DNA from: Limnomonas spitsbergensis
Lineage: Eukaryota > Chlorophyta > Chlorophyceae > Chlamydomonadales
DNA length: 64,000 bases
Assembly (NCBI GenBank): GCA_037349105.1
Contig: JAYJMM010000124.1
Span: forward strand, 5,936,001 to 6,000,000
Direction of reading: 5' to 3'
In this document: in pieces, positions 34,890 to 47,135 of the stretch
How positions within the stretch are numbered: the first letter of the stretch is position 1
Layout of the letters: every line of letters starts with the position of its first letter
Program-made: the position numbers and the translations under genes
The notes under the pieces: generated by a model
Database searches by the model: none
What the model was told of the DNA's origin: nothing
The model's input: only the letters and a program-made list of their open reading frames with translations

Positions 34890-36293
34890 CCCCCATGTCT
34901 GCCCATGTCTGTCCATGTCTGCGTGTACGGCTCAGATAGGACAGTGTTGGAGCATGTCCAAGGTTTCGAATTCGTAGGCATCATCCAGCATGAATGCGGC
35001 AGCATGAGGAAGGCCATTGAAGGCAGAGAGGCGCCTATGGCTGCCGCGTTGCATCGTGTTTGCCGCATGGCCGCCAGGGTGCGTTTGAGGCATCATCTGC
35101 CTACGAGCATCCGACTAGCGGCTGTCTATCTGCGGCAAACTACGAAGATGTGGAGTGGGCCACCAGTCACCTCCGGCCGCAGCACTGCCTCCGTAGCAGG
35201 ACGCAGTCCAGCCTACATCAGCACTTGTGCCAGGCTGCGGGGCTGCATGCCTCCGCTGCCAACTGGGTGGGCATGAGGGAGTTACAGATCCAGCCGTTAC
35301 AACGAGACTGGTGGCAGCGCCTGCTCCACTTCTACAACGCAGCGGTGGCACCTGCAGCACAGCAAGACAGCCCACTCACAGCGGCAGGCATGGCGGCCGT
35401 TATGCAGCTCGCACTTCGACAGAACACCGGAGGGCGCACATGGTGCGGTGAGCTGATGAAGGCGTTGAAGGAGTTGGAGCGTGGAGCAGCTGTTCCCGAA
35501 CTGTGTGAGGCAGTCTCTGACCTGCAGCCGCTCCCCGTCCCAGAGGTGCTACACCTAGTGGACGCAGCCTACAAGCAAGTGCAGCTTCAGGCGACTGGCA
35601 GAGGAGACCCCAGGGACCCCGCCACCGAGCACGGGTCTGCGGCCGCCTACCGCGCTTGGTTCCAGTCTACGGCGGGCACCGTGTTGGCACAAGCTAGGAG
35701 CCGCACCAGCAATAGGGCGTGCGCTTGTGTGCGTACGAACTTATTGCTGCGGCTTGATGCGGTTAGCACGGCTGACACGAGAGGTCGGAGGAGCGGTCAA
35801 CAAAGCGAGACACGCTGCTGCCAGCGGTGTTGGGCAAGAGGAGATGGTGAGCATGTGGAGGATGCGCTGCATGTCTGCTTCCATTGCCCTAGCGTGAAGG
35901 AGAGGCTTAGGGGGAGAGGTTGGACAGGCCTCCCAGAGGGTGCCATGGACTTTCAACAGTTGTACCGGGGCAGGCTTGGGTGGGAGGCTCTGACTTTTGT
36001 TGCGGACATGGTAGGCTTTGTTGAGGCTTAGTTTGTTGATTTTCTTTGCCTTCTTGGGGAAAAGGTTTTACCCCCTTTTTTGTTTATCTCTTGCTTTCTT
36101 GTTGAAGGCTTAAGAGGGGCAGGGATACCTCAGGCTGCCTACTCCTTTTGGGGGGATATTTCTTTCCCCTTCGTGTTCTTCTCCTTCTTTCCCTCCAGTT
36201 TATTTTCTTCTCTCCCAGCAGGACAGTTGGGCGCCCACGCGGCCGAGCCTTTTTTAGCAGGGCCCAGAGGTGTAATGTCATTGACAGAATGCC
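34890..36293 (+). mobile_element. LINE fragment B (C-terminal ORF2 and 3' tail)
   Basis: 5'-truncated non-LTR retrotransposon. The frame 35060-36031 encodes the region after the reverse transcriptase, including WWQRLLHFYNAAVAPAAQQ, GELMKALKELERGAAVPELC and PLPVPEVLHLVDAAYKQ. It ends in a Cys/His knuckle (CCQRC, GEHVEDALHVCFHCP) typical of LINE C-termini. A frameshift near 35130 separates it from the preceding SDRTVLEHVQGFEFVGIIQH segment. The pyrimidine-rich 3' UTR ends CCCACGCGGCCGAGCC, AGCAGGGCCCAGAGG, TGTAATGTCATTGAC at 36237-36291. This is the best-preserved C-terminus of the family here. Confidence 0.88.
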
Positions 36294-36402
36294 GCAATGG
36301 ACGGCCCTGGTGGCGATACACCACCAAGCCCAAATCCCAGTTTCTAGGGTCTTGTCCACGCTCTTTCCGACCCCTCCATTTTGAAGCATCAGGGCCAGGG
36401 GT

Positions 36403-36432
36403 CAATGTCATTACACCGCTGGGCCTTGCCAG
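36403..36432 (-). mobile_element. LINE 3'-tail remnant, minus
   Basis: The minus strand reads AAGGCCCAGCGGTGTAATGA, then CATTGACC, a diverged family tail. It faces the tail of LINE B 110 bp away in inverted orientation. The stretch on to 37127 has no recognisable gene. Confidence 0.6.
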
Positions 36433-37127
36433 GGGAATGGTCTTCTGCCTAAGGGTTCCTTTTGTGAACAAGGCTATGTCCATGCCCGTGGATAATCCTC
36501 TTCTGCATCGAAGGATTGGGGTCAGTGAACCCCATGTAAGTTTTGTAAACCCCTAGGACCCAGGCAGGTCCGAGATTTCCTTGTCAAGCCCGCTACTATA
36601 CAGGGTAGGACAAATTAGTGGTCCTGACTTTTAAAGGGCGCTTTCGCCATGCTCTCCTTAAGCCTAGCCCTTGATGCTTCACTCCTGAAGAACATTGTAT
36701 AATGCCGCTGTAGGGAGGCAGTGCAAGTTTTTCTCTTCCTGGACTGAGTGACCCACCTCCTGGACAGGTGGAAACCCTGAATTTCCAGAAAAAATACGCC
36801 ACTGACCTGTGTATGGTGTTGGCAACCTAGCGCTTCTCTTTCATGGCTGAGGAGCCCACCCACCCCACAGATGGTAAATAAAAATGCTGGTGTTAAGGGC
36901 GCTTTTATTACATGTGCCCTTGAAGACAGGTGTGGGAGGGCGCACTCCTTCAGTGCAACCAGGAAAACCTGTCAGCAACCCATCCATTGTTCGAGAACAC
37001 CTAACCGGTACAATGCCGGTAGTTAAATCGGCTACATGATGCATCTTGTATGCTTGTAATACTTTGCCGATGCCACCTGAGTGAACGATCAGGAGGGACG
37101 TACTGAGTGCAAGGTCATTCTGAACAT

Positions 37128-38781
37128 TTACCTAGGAGGAGCCGTTTCAATGGCCATGACCTCCAGCTCAAAAAACAATTTCTTCCCTGCCAGCATGTTG
37201 TTGGCGTCAATCTTGACCTCTGCATCATTGATCTCTAGAACCATGGCCATTGAGTTGTTCGCCAGCTCGATAAGGAGTCCATCCTTCAGTCCCCCTTGGC
37301 TGCAATCACATCGAAAAGCAAGATCCTAGTATGTTAGGCAAGCATTCAAGCACGTTCCAAACGAAACAGAGATAGTGACATGCCAAGTGCTGTTTGACAG
37401 ACAGAAAAAAACAGAAATATCATCAATAAATCCAAGAACAATCATCAGCATGAGCAGGTGCCACACATATTACACTCAGTTGCACAATCCTCACTTTTTG
37501 TACCTCCCTTGAAGGCGGGTCACTTCCGGATGGTCGATGGGGACGGAGAACATGAGGTCCTTGTTCCACTCGCCCCCAGATGCCTGTCAAGTGTCCACCG
37601 TAGGTAAGGCGATTGAGATGCGTAATTGTGCGTCGGGATTCAAGTGAGTATCTGTGCTGGTCATGCGATGCAGGCGAAACGGCAGCTGAATCCTGTTCTG
37701 TAGTTGACTCATCATTCACACATTTTCCCACACATATAATGGCAACCGAGAACCCGACCATCCCCCAGGCGGCCTCTAGGCCTCAGAGCCAGGCTCACCT
37801 CTACCTCTGTCTTCTGTCCCACTGCAAGACCCCTGATGGCTTCGTCAAAGCCCTGTTCAGCAGCAGGAAGGCAAGCAGAGCACACTGCACAAGTCAAGTA
37901 GGTTCAGACACCATGCACCTAGGTGTAGGTTCTTGGCGCTGAGCCAGATAAAGCCATGATACCCATCATGCAAATCATTACCCTGCACGCAATCCATGAA
38001 TTTCGAAAGCATTAAGAATAGCATCCGACTGGAAGGAACTGTCAGGTGGTTGACCAGCCAAAGGTACCTGAAATAGCTTGTTCCCCATAATGTCGCCGGC
38101 CCCAACCTCAAAGCTCAGAGGCTCGTCCACCGCATATGAGGATTCTAGGACCTGCACAGAGCAAACTTTGAGCCGGGATCACCAGGGCTAGTAGATCATA
38201 CAAGGGAGGAATCCATGACATAGTCAACATCAGGAAACAAAGGCATGAAGGTTTCGCCAGAAGCACACTTGCGCTAGACATCCCCGTGGCTGGCTACGCA
38301 CCCCTCCATCTTCATCCTTGCAAAGGAAGTGCAATGCGACCATGTCTCCGACAGATGCTACCCGGACTACATCATCTGCAGCGGCATGTTTGTGTGCCGT
38401 GGAAGACCTGATTGATCGTCATATCACCAGAGAGAGGCATGCCATGCCATGCCATGCCATGCCATGCCATGTGTGGAGAAAAATTGACGTCAGGCATATA
38501 TTGCTTTGAATTGGTGCTGAAATGGACCTCTCACCCTCCGCTACCAAGGCTTTGACATGGCTCCTGCGGCTATGCCTTGCTGCAAAGTTCCGGCTGAGCG
38601 TGGTTGTTGACAAAAGGGGCCCACGACTGCGGTTTCGACTGATTCCATTTGAACTTTCCTGTTTCGAGGGCACGCACACTCGAGATGCGCAGCGTGGACG
38701 ATGGGTTGAGAGGATGCGCACGCTGGGGAGCGATGGCTGAAACACGCCATTCATCGATATGGAGTGGTAAGTACACGACAT
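37128..38781 (-). CDS. Plastid-targeted SlyD-like FKBP peptidyl-prolyl isomerase
   Basis: FKBP-type prolyl isomerase/chaperone of the SlyD class. Exons (high to low): 38781 (or 38754)-38535, 38375-38302, 38151-38068, 37852-37799, 37583-37504, 37299-37128; 236 or 227 aa. The N-terminal about 75 residues are Ser/Arg-rich and basic, like a chloroplast transit peptide. The FKBP half-strands VASVGDMVALHFLCKDEDGG, VLESSYAVDEPLSFEVGAGD and GFDEAIRGLAVGQKTEVE surround an inserted-flap region, followed by LKDGLLIELANNSMAMVLEI and VKIDANNMLAGKKLFFELEV, the SlyD IF-domain and closing-strand pattern. All splice phases agree. Intron 1 holds a CATGC pentamer microsatellite. It lies isolated among transposon debris. 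Confidence 0.88.
38438..38471. repeat. (CATGC)n microsatellite
   Basis: About seven copies of CATGC in intron 1 of the FKBP gene. Confidence 0.9.
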
Positions 38782-40659
38782 GATGGAAACACACAACAAG
38801 TGCCGTTTACGACCCGAGGCAAAACATCTCCAGGAACAAATCAGGTTCTGAAACCATACCCTGCATGCCATGAATCCCATGGTGCATTCATGGTGCATTC
38901 ATGCACCTGCCATTTTCTTTTTTGCTGGTCGAGATCAGCCCGTGTTCATAGGAGTTAGGAATTGCTTTTACACACTGATTCAGACCAGAGACTCTGTTCA
39001 CATCACCCATGGATGTTTTGTGAACCGGTACCCGAGATGTCCCGTGCATGGCATCTATGGCAGTACCAAGACTCATACCTGGAATGAAAGGGGAAACAAC
39101 CAGCTGAGCCTATCACCAATAAGGAAAACATCTGTGCTAAGAGTGAGTCAATGAGCCCAGCCAGGTAATACTCCCCTAATACTCGACTAGTCCACTCCCT
39201 TTTCTAATGAACTTCGTTTGGCGAGTGTCACGCTTGTACGGTGCCGCTTTGGTTGACCCGACTAAAAGGAATCCAGTGCAGATTTGAACCTGCCTTGATG
39301 CTGGGGGATGGCCCACCACCAGCTCGACCCCCCAGCCACTACCAAGGAATGTGCCAATGTGACCCGTGGGGTAGCTCGCTTTGTCTGGCCCAACTATACA
39401 TAAATTTGTATATCCCCAATTCTCTCTGTTGGGTCTCTGATAGAGGTACCCGCTGCCGGCTAATCTTAGGCCTGAGTGTGGTTGCTGGCACTAAATTGGT
39501 CAGTCTCTTGAGTGGCTAAAGATTTGACTCCCGAGGGTTCATGCATGGGCCTGACTCCACCTGAGTTACCCCTTCTTCCCCCTGGGCCAGTATGACCAAA
39601 CCATGACCGGCCTACGGCCAGTGGACCCTGAAGCAGGGATGTAGCCCCAGACTTTCACGTCTGTTGGCCATGATGCGGCTGAATGATAGCGGGAGCTTGC
39701 TAACATTCAGTGTTGTGATCTGTCTAGGTGGCAGGGTGCCTATCTGTCTGGCCAAAGAGTCCGTCCCTGTCTAGTTTCATAGGGCAAGCCCACTTTCTGC
39801 CACACCAAGTGTCAAACATCTGCTGGCTGCCTGCCCGCACCAGCCGGTGCGGCAGAAGCTGTGCTCCAACCACTCCCCATCCACTGCCTCTGCCACTAGC
39901 CCAGCTTGTCCCTGCCGCTGGTCAGGTGGCTACAAACGAGACTGGTAGCGCTGCATGTGACACTGCTGCTAAGTCCCTGGCGGCAGCCTAAGTGTCAATA
40001 ACGCTGGCAGCAGCGGCCCCCTGGCCTGCGTCAGTGGCCTCCCCGCCTGCCTCAGCGTCCACCTGGCAGGCGAGTGCGGCGTTCTACTGACCCTTCAGGA
40101 CGGTGACGGCTGCGCCCGATTCCAGCGCTGGAGACCCCTCCGGCTCGTACATCAGGATGCCTGACTACACCCCACTGTTCTCCACATCCTGGATTAATCT
40201 TTTCAATGAGACCTCGCGATGGCTGCCTGGCCCCGCCCCTTTTTGCCAGCAAATGGAAACTACATCTCTCTTAGCACCCTTCTGCTACATTTCAACTACA
40301 TCACAACCAGCAGCCGTGGGAGCGTGGAGCAGCATGCCCTTTTGCTTGGGCCACTGTCCGCAGGCCAGTCTTGCTTTGGAATCTAGCCACCCGATGATGG
40401 CTGCCCGGCAGCCCCTCAAAGCATTTATGGCATGCACTGAACACAACCTGGCACATGATACCCCTGGTGCCTTACGGGCTGATCGTGAAGGCAGGGTGGG
40501 CTGTCACAGCATCCAGCTGTTGCGCCCCTCACTGACCGCCCAGAGTGATCCTGCCTGGCCTCCACCATGCCTCTGGCATGCTGTGATCCCTTAGCGCAGT
40601 GTCTGCCATCATCTGGTTGCATACATTGAGAGCCGCCTATGTATCATACAGCCGCCTGC
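38782..40659. other. Repeat-like region, unassigned
   Basis: No gene recognised. Around 39240-39340 the minus strand carries GGTTCAAATCTGC, resembling a pol III B box, behind a G-rich GTCGAGCTGGTGGTGGG stretch, so a second tRNA-derived SINE is possible. The rest is C/T-rich with open frames that have no family resemblance. Confidence 0.25.
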
Positions 40660-41105
40660 TGACCGAGTGATTGCCTTATTGGTCCAGAGCTGCTGTCCCC
40701 TCTTCTCCTTTCTCCCACACATGGTCCAAGTCCTAGATGTTCCCTGCTGATATCCATATCGGTCCAGAGCTACTGTCCCCTCTTAACTTCGTCACACACA
40801 TGGACCGCGTCCCAGATACTCCTGCTGACTGCCAAATTGGTGCTGAGCTGTTATCCCTTCTCCACCTCCTCCCACATCTGGACAGCGTCCCAGACACTCC
40901 TGCTAACCACCATATTGGTCCAAATCTCCTGTCCCCTCTCCCCCTCCTCCCACGTCTGGACTGCGTCCCAGATACTCCTGCTGACTGCCATGTTGGTCCA
41001 GAGCTGTTATCCCCTCTTCCCCTCCTCACACATCTGGACAGCGTCCCAGATACTCCTGCTGACTGCCATGTTGGTCCAGAGCTGCTGTCCCCTCTCACCT
41101 TTGGC
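40660..41105. repeat. 78-bp tandem repeat, about 5.7 units
   Basis: Units contain GCCATGTTGGTCCAGAGCTG, CCCCTC, CACACATCTGGACAGCG and CCCAGATACTCCTGCTGACT. Since 78 is a multiple of three, each frame repeats a 26-residue peptide and stays open, which explains the ORFs here. I see no evidence of coding. Confidence 0.85.
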
Positions 41106-41916
41106 TGGTCTACCTAGCAGATCCCCCTGTACCCACACCTGGACCGCGGCCCAGAGGCCCTACTGGAGATGCTCTGCTGGCAGGGCATGAGCTTCCAGCT
41201 AAGGGCCGGCAGAGGAATGGTCCATCGGATGGGGTCATGGCGTGCCAGGCACTCCCACACATCAGCTTTGATCTCCGTCACGCCCCGGTACCTAGCATTG
41301 GTCCCCTGGGTGAGGCCCTCCATTCTGCTGAGAATGGAGGGCCTGGGATCTTCATTGTGGAGCATCAAGAGCACCGGTCGGGTTTCCTGCTTGTTCTAGC
41401 ACCGGTAATCCGGTACACAAAAATATTATGAAGAATATTGTATACCAACAAATCACCCCAGGCAGCCCTGCCCCCTCCTCTTGCTCCGGGATTTCAGGGG
41501 CCTCGTCCATCTCCTAGTACAACAATACCTCATGCTGGAAGACCTGCCAGGTGGTGTCCTTCAAGTGCCACGCTGGGCACTGCCTGGCCCTCGATCATGC
41601 TCGGGTGCTCCGGGCTGGCGGCCTCCTTCTGGAAGGCCTGAAGGTAGCCAGAAATACAGTGCCTCGTCCTCGATGATGGTGAACAAGTAGCGATGGCACG
41701 CAATCGTGCATGTTTGTGGGGGTATGCCCTTCGAAGGGCCTCTGCTGAGGTGGCTGGCAGTCTGGCACCCTCTATGAATGGGCCTTGAGAGTTCCATGAG
41801 GATTGAGGGTGCTCTGAACCGCCAGGTATTGATGCAGCTTCAGGACCACACTGTAACCCGCATTTCTGTGTCAGGTGTTTATTTTTGAAGTGTACCATAA
41901 TTCCTAATGTGGGGGG
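41106..41916 (-). mobile_element. Possible Copia-like integrase remnant
   Basis: One minus-strand frame at about 41797-41640 includes CHRYLFTIIEDEALYFWLP, loosely like the start of a Copia integrase core (RYFLTIVDD-type). It soon breaks, and neither LTRs, gag nor RT can be seen. The call is weak. Confidence 0.2.
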
Positions 41917-42165
41917 GGATGGTCCAGTGGTACAACACTGGTGGCGTCCATACCTCATGATTGAGGGATACAATTTGCAAGTCGATTCTCTCTCTGCCCC
42001 CCGTCTAGGATCCGGATTTCCAAGTCCCTGCCCCTCACATAAGATATGGGCATGGCTGCACCAGGGTCTTGACTGTGCTTGTTTGCTGGCATTCCTCATC
42101 CCCGACCAGCCCCACACGGACGAGCGTTAAGCCGGGCCTAGCATGTATGCACCTTTCTCAACCTT
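41917..42165 (+). mobile_element. tRNA-derived SINE, most complete copy (copy 3)
   Basis: The head begins GATGGTCCAGTGGTACAACA, whose TGGTCCAGTGG fits a pol III A box. AAGTCGATTCTC about 50 bp later resembles a B box. The body (TCACATA, GGCATGGCTGCACCA, GACCAGCCCCACACGG) and tail (GCCGGGCCTAGCATGTATG, CACCTTTCT) match the other three copies. Confidence 0.65.
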
Positions 42166-43087
42166 TGCTCCCACTTGTACTCCCAGATGCCGCCCCTGGC
42201 AATAGCACACAGGAGCAAGGCGCCTGGTCCTAACTTGCTCTGGACATAAACTGTGCCATGGTTGTCCCTGCTTCGCTGGCCATGCCAGTAACGTTTGAAC
42301 TTCCTCTTCCCAGCAGGCTACATCAGGGCCCAAGGCCCAGCTGGTCTTGGATAGGCTGTCCATCGGCACCCATCAGCGTCAACTGCCTCCAATGGGCCAG
42401 GGCCACCAACTTCCAGTATGGCAGTAGCTGGTGAGTGGAGCGCAATCTAAGATGAGCTAATCAATAGTGAGGATATACTGATTGATGTTGACTGCTGTTC
42501 ACGATGTGTGCCTACCCTACGATGTGGACAATTTTCGAATGACACCACTCAGTTCCGCTCAAGGGCATGTTGATGAAGGAGTCAGGGTAAGACTCAATGA
42601 TGTGGCAGTATTGCATCACAAATTGCATCATGGATGCTCCACGCTGGGATCTATTAGAAGCAGCTGCTGCCACCGGCCTTTGGACAGAGGTGGGAGAAGC
42701 TGCAGCTGGGCTCCCTAGTGCACTGGGTTATGCTGGCCTGGCTGTTGGGCTGTCTTCTATTTCTTGTCTGACCCCTTGTCTTGTCCTGTTCAGCTTGCTC
42801 CATGTCTTGGTTGTGGCCTGTGCGTATAACTCTGCCTGGCCCTGGCTTGCAGCACCTGCAACCACCAGGGTCTTATTCTCAGATGTGTGCTGTTACTCCT
42901 CCTGACCGGCTCCCTGTGCAACCTAGATAGTACACTGACCAGTACTGAGTTTGCTGCACTCTCCTAGCAAGGGGCCTGTGCGCCCAAAGGCCTCCGTCGT
43001 TGGGGTGCCCCCCAAGAATACTTGGGCCACCCCTGGTCTGCTCATGACCCTGTCGGGGCTGGGATCCCACCTGCTCTCGTCAGGCTA
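42166..43087. other. Unassigned, possible element sequence
   Basis: No gene or repeat can be named. Open frames are short and low in complexity. Confidence 0.3.
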
Positions 43088-43150
43088 GAAGTCAATGATG
43101 TTACACCTCTGGGCCCTGCTCAAAAGGCTCGGCCGCATGGACGCCCAACT
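43088..43150 (-). mobile_element. LINE 3'-tail remnant, minus
   Basis: On plus it reads GTCAATGATGTTACACCTCT, GGGCCCTGCT, then GGCTCGGCCGCATGG and CGCCCAACT, the reverse complement of the LINE tail. No LINE coding sequence follows it, so it is a very short 5'-truncated insertion. Confidence 0.8.
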
Positions 43151-43416
43151 AATCACTTGTAGTGATTGCTTCTTGTGCCCTGCTTCCCTGGGCTGCTGGA
43201 CTGGGCTGCTGGTCCTTGGGCGCCCCTTGCCCGTGGCGCTTGTCATCTGTCCAAATCGACCAAATCCGTATGCAGAGCCTCCTCATGCTGCCTCACGATG
43301 GCTGGGGCTCAGCCTGCTTGAGTTGGGCATCAAACTGCAGTGCCCGTTGTTTATCCATGCCCACAGGCGTGTCGTTGCTGGCTGCACCGCGTGCTGCGCT
43401 ATGCCACCCCGCCACG

Positions 43417-45217
43417 CATACCGTATCCAGGTTGCAGGACTCATACCATATCCAGGTTGCAGGACTCATACCATATCCAGGTTGCAGGACTCATACCATA
43501 TCCAGGTTGCAGGACTCATACCGTATCCAGGTTGCAGGACTCATACCATATCCAGGTTGCAGGACTCATACCATATCCAGGTTGCAGGACTCATACCATA
43601 TCCAGGTTGCAGGACTCATACCATATCCAGGTTGCAGGACTCATACCGTATCCAGGTTGCAGGACTCATACCGTATCCAGGTTGCAGGACTCGTACCATA
43701 TCCAGGTTTCAGGACTCATACCATATCCAGGTTGCAGGACTCATACCATAAACAGGTTGCAGGACTCATACCATATCCAGGTTGCAGGACTCATACCGTA
43801 TCCAGGTTGCAGGACTCATACCATATCCAGGTTGCAGGATTCATACCATATCCAGGTTGCAGGACTCATACCATATCCAGGTTGCAGGACTCATACCATA
43901 TCCAGGTTGCAGGACTCATACCGTATCCAGGTTGCAGGACTCATACCGTATCCAGGTTGCAGGACTCATACCATATCCAGGTTGCAGGACTCGTACCATA
44001 TCCAGGTTGCAGGACTCATACCATATCCAGGTTGCAGGACTCATACCGTATCCAGGTTGCAGGACTCATACCATATCCAGGTTGCAGGACTCATACCATA
44101 TCCAGGTTGCAGGACTCATACCGTATCCAGGTTGCAGGACTCATACCATATCCAGGTTGCAGGACTCATACCATATCCAGGTTGCAGGACTCATACCGTA
44201 TCCAGGTTGCAGGACTCATACCATATCCAGGTTGCAGGACTCATACCGTATCCAGGTTGCAGGACTCATACCGTATCCAGGTTGCAGGACTCATACCATA
44301 TCCAGGTTGCAGGACTCATACCATATCCAGGTTGCAGGACTCATACCATATCCAGGTTGCAGGACTCATACCATATCCAGGTTGCAGGACTCATACCATA
44401 TCCAGGTTGCAGGACTCATACCGTATCCAGGTTGCAGGACTCATACCATATCCAGGTTGCAGGACTCATACCATATCCAGGTTGCAGGACTCATACCATA
44501 TCCAGGTTGCAGGACTCATACCGTATCCAGGTTGCAGGACTCATACCATATCCAGGTTGCAGGACTCATACCATATCCAGGTTGCAGGACTCATACCATA
44601 TCCAGGTTGCAGGACTCATACCGTATCCAGGTTGCAGGACTCATACCATATCCAGGTTGCAGGACTCATACCATATCCAGGTTGCAGGACTCATACCATA
44701 TCCAGGTTGCAGGACTCATACCGTATCCAGGTTGCAGGACTCATACCGTATCCAGGTTGCAGGACTCATACCATATCCAGGTTGCAGGACTCATACCGTA
44801 TCCAGGTTGCAGGACTCATACCATATCCAGGTTGCAGGACTCATACCGTATCCAGGTTGCAGGACTCATACCGTATCCAGGTTGCAGGATTCATACCATA
44901 TCCAGGTTGCAGGACTCATACCATATCCAGGTTGCAGGACTCATACCATATCCAGGTTGCAGGACTCATACCGTATCCAGGTTGCAGGACTCATACCATA
45001 TCCAGGTTGCAGGACTCATACCGTATCCAGGTTGCAGGACTCATACCATATCCAGGTTGCAGGACTCATACCATATCCAGGTTGCAGGACTCATACCGTA
45101 TCCAGGTTGCAGGACTCATACCATATCCAGGTTGCAGGACTCATACCGTATCCAGGTTGCAGGACTCATACCATATCCAGGTTGCAGGACTCATACCGTA
45201 TCCAGGTTGCAGGACTT
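43417..45217. repeat. 25-bp satellite, about 72 copies
   Basis: Head-to-tail units of exactly 25 bp with core CCAGGTTGCAGGAC. Nearly all copies are identical except a CCATATCC/CCGTATCC alternative; rarer variants are TCGTACC (43691, 43991), GGATTCAT (43837, 44887) and CCATAAAC (43746). The recurrence of TCGTACC 300 bp apart (12 units) suggests higher-order duplication. Because 25 is not a multiple of three, all three forward frames read the same 25-residue repeat and remain open for 1.4-2.2 kb. This is an arithmetic artefact, not three genes. Confidence 0.97.
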
Positions 45218-45304
45218 ATACTGAATCGTCCTTACAAGGGTTAGGATTGCATCCAAGCCCATTCATACCGGTACCCATGGTTTCGGTTGTGGGGTTTCAG
45301 TATA

Positions 45305-46490
45305 GTCTATGCCACTCAGGTCACTATCGCAGCCAAGTGCCGGGCAGAGGGCACTGTGCTGGAGGCGGGGCAACGACTAAGGTGCCTGTCAGATGCAAAT
45401 GATCTTTCCCTTCTAGCCGGAAGCCCGACAGGGCTGCAGTGGTCACCTCTGGCTGCAGCAAGAGCAGGATGAAGTCAAGCTTGCTTCAGCACCTGCGCTA
45501 GGCTGCGGGGCTGCCTGTGTCCACTGCCACCTGGGGTTCATAAGGGAGCTGCAGATCCACCCGTTGCAGCGAGGTTGGTGGCAACACATACTTCGCTAGT
45601 GCGCTTCTACAACGCGTACCAGCAGCACAGCAAGACACTCTGCAGGTCCCCTTTACTAACCTTGGGTTGTTCGATGATTTAAAAACAGCAAATATGTTTA
45701 TCCATGGCGGCTGTCATGGCGGCCGACGAGCAGTTCGCAGTCAGACAGAGCACCGGAGGGCACAACTGGTGTGGGAAATTGCTTGGTGCCTTGGAGAACC
45801 TGGAGCAGGGAGCAGCCGTCCCCAAACTATGTCAGACAGCGACTGGTCTACAGCCTCTACCCGTCACAGAGGTGCTGGTGCTAGTGGACGCAGCCTATGA
45901 ACGGGCGCAGCTCAAGGTGACCAGCCGAGGGGATCCCACATGTGAGGCCGTCTACCGCGCCTGGTTTCAGCCTACGGCGGGCACCGTGCTGTGCTGGCGC
46001 AGGCCAGGAGCCGCACCAGCAAGAGGCAGTGCCGAGCCGAACCTCACGAACTGAAGGTTCAGCTCGGCACAATCAGCACGGCCGACACCAGGGGACGGTG
46101 CAGCGGTCAGCAGCTTGACACACTGTGCTGCCAGCGATGCAGAGGAGTCGGCGAGCATGTGGAGGACACACTACATGCTTGCTTCCAATGCCCCAGAGTG
46201 CAAGATCAAGTAAGGGAGCAAGGATGGACAGGCCCCCCGGAGGGTGTAGAAGACTTCCATACTTTGTACCCGGGCATTTGTGGAAGATATTGTTGCAGCG
46301 CAGACGTTTCAGAGGCCGGGGCCTCCTTTGACTGATTTTCTTTCCCAGCCTTCTGTGTCCCTTGCCTTGATTTCCTCTTTTTCTTTGTTTCTCTTGACCC
46401 ACTTTTGTGTTTATTTCCTCCCAACCGATTACTAGCAGTTGAGCGCCCTCACGGCAGTGCCTTTCGCCTGAGTTGTAACGTCATTGATCC
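45305..46490 (+). mobile_element. LINE fragment C (internally deleted, dead)
   Basis: Starts inside the reverse transcriptase near motif C (LEAGQRLRCLSDANDLSLL, where YADD is lost). It jumps at about 45450 to the C-terminal region (GALENLEQGAAVPKLC, PLPVTEVLVLVDAAYERAQL) and ends with the Cys/His knuckle CCQRC, GEHVEDTLHACFQCP. A diverged tail with GTAACGTCATTGA closes it at about 46488. It begins 90 bp right of the 25-bp satellite. Confidence 0.82.
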
Positions 46491-47135
46491 AGGTCATACA
46501 CTTATGTTAGTCACGGCCAAGTTTATCTCAGCTTTTTTGGAAGATCTGGCATGACTGCATGGCCCAATCCATCCACTGAAACTAAGGAAATATTCCAGGC
46601 AGTGCCATCGATTCAGATATGACCTTTGTTTCACCTTTGTGGTACTACGGCTCGAGCTGTGGCTATCCATCTAACGATATCCGCCACAGCATCTCACCAG
46701 CCGGCTGGACTTTACCGTTTCCTTACTCCACCAACCGGTACCACTAGTTGATAGGTACATTATTTAGCAAAGGATGTCACATTAACCAGGGTTGAAACGA
46801 TGAACATAATTTCTATGGTTGTCCCTGCCTTCAGCTTTCATAAACATCTAGCTGAAATCAGTCCATAACCAGGTCAAACGCTTGTTGGAAGGATTGCTTA
46901 CATGGCTACGATCAGGATGTCATTTCCAGCATTAGACAAAGAAGCAATACACCTAGATAACGTGACTTAACAGAAGGCCCTTCTAGTTGGGGTAAGAGGA
47001 CTGGTATTCGGCAATTAATTTTAGATGTCAGCGCTAACAGGAACAAACATTAACCAGATTTTCAAGCCGTAAATTTAACACGAGAATTTCAAAATGTGTT
47101 ATCAAATGAGGCTGCAGGTTAAAGGTCCTGCTGCT
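46491..47135. other. Intergenic, nothing recognised
   Basis: This 645-bp stretch between LINE C and the 3' end of the Cpn10 gene has no ORF or repeat I can support. Confidence 0.4.

Noticed and set aside
39240..39340. Genuine tRNA gene on minus
   Set aside because: Only a B-box-like word is visible; no cloverleaf with a paired acceptor stem could be drawn.
40737..41117. Repeat protein with a 26-residue period
   Set aside because: It comes from a 78-bp non-coding tandem repeat, divisible by three, so frames stay open.
43417..45217. CRISPR-like array
   Set aside because: Units are directly adjacent with no unique spacers, and the context is eukaryotic.
43417..45217. Centromere or telomere
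   Set aside because: The array is short, local and surrounded by transposon debris. No TTTAGGG-type telomere repeat is present, so a centromere claim cannot be supported from this window.
43162..45402. Three overlapping ORFs of 746, 634 and 480 aa
   Set aside because: They are the three frames of a 25-bp satellite. A unit length not divisible by three makes all frames read the same peptide without stops.
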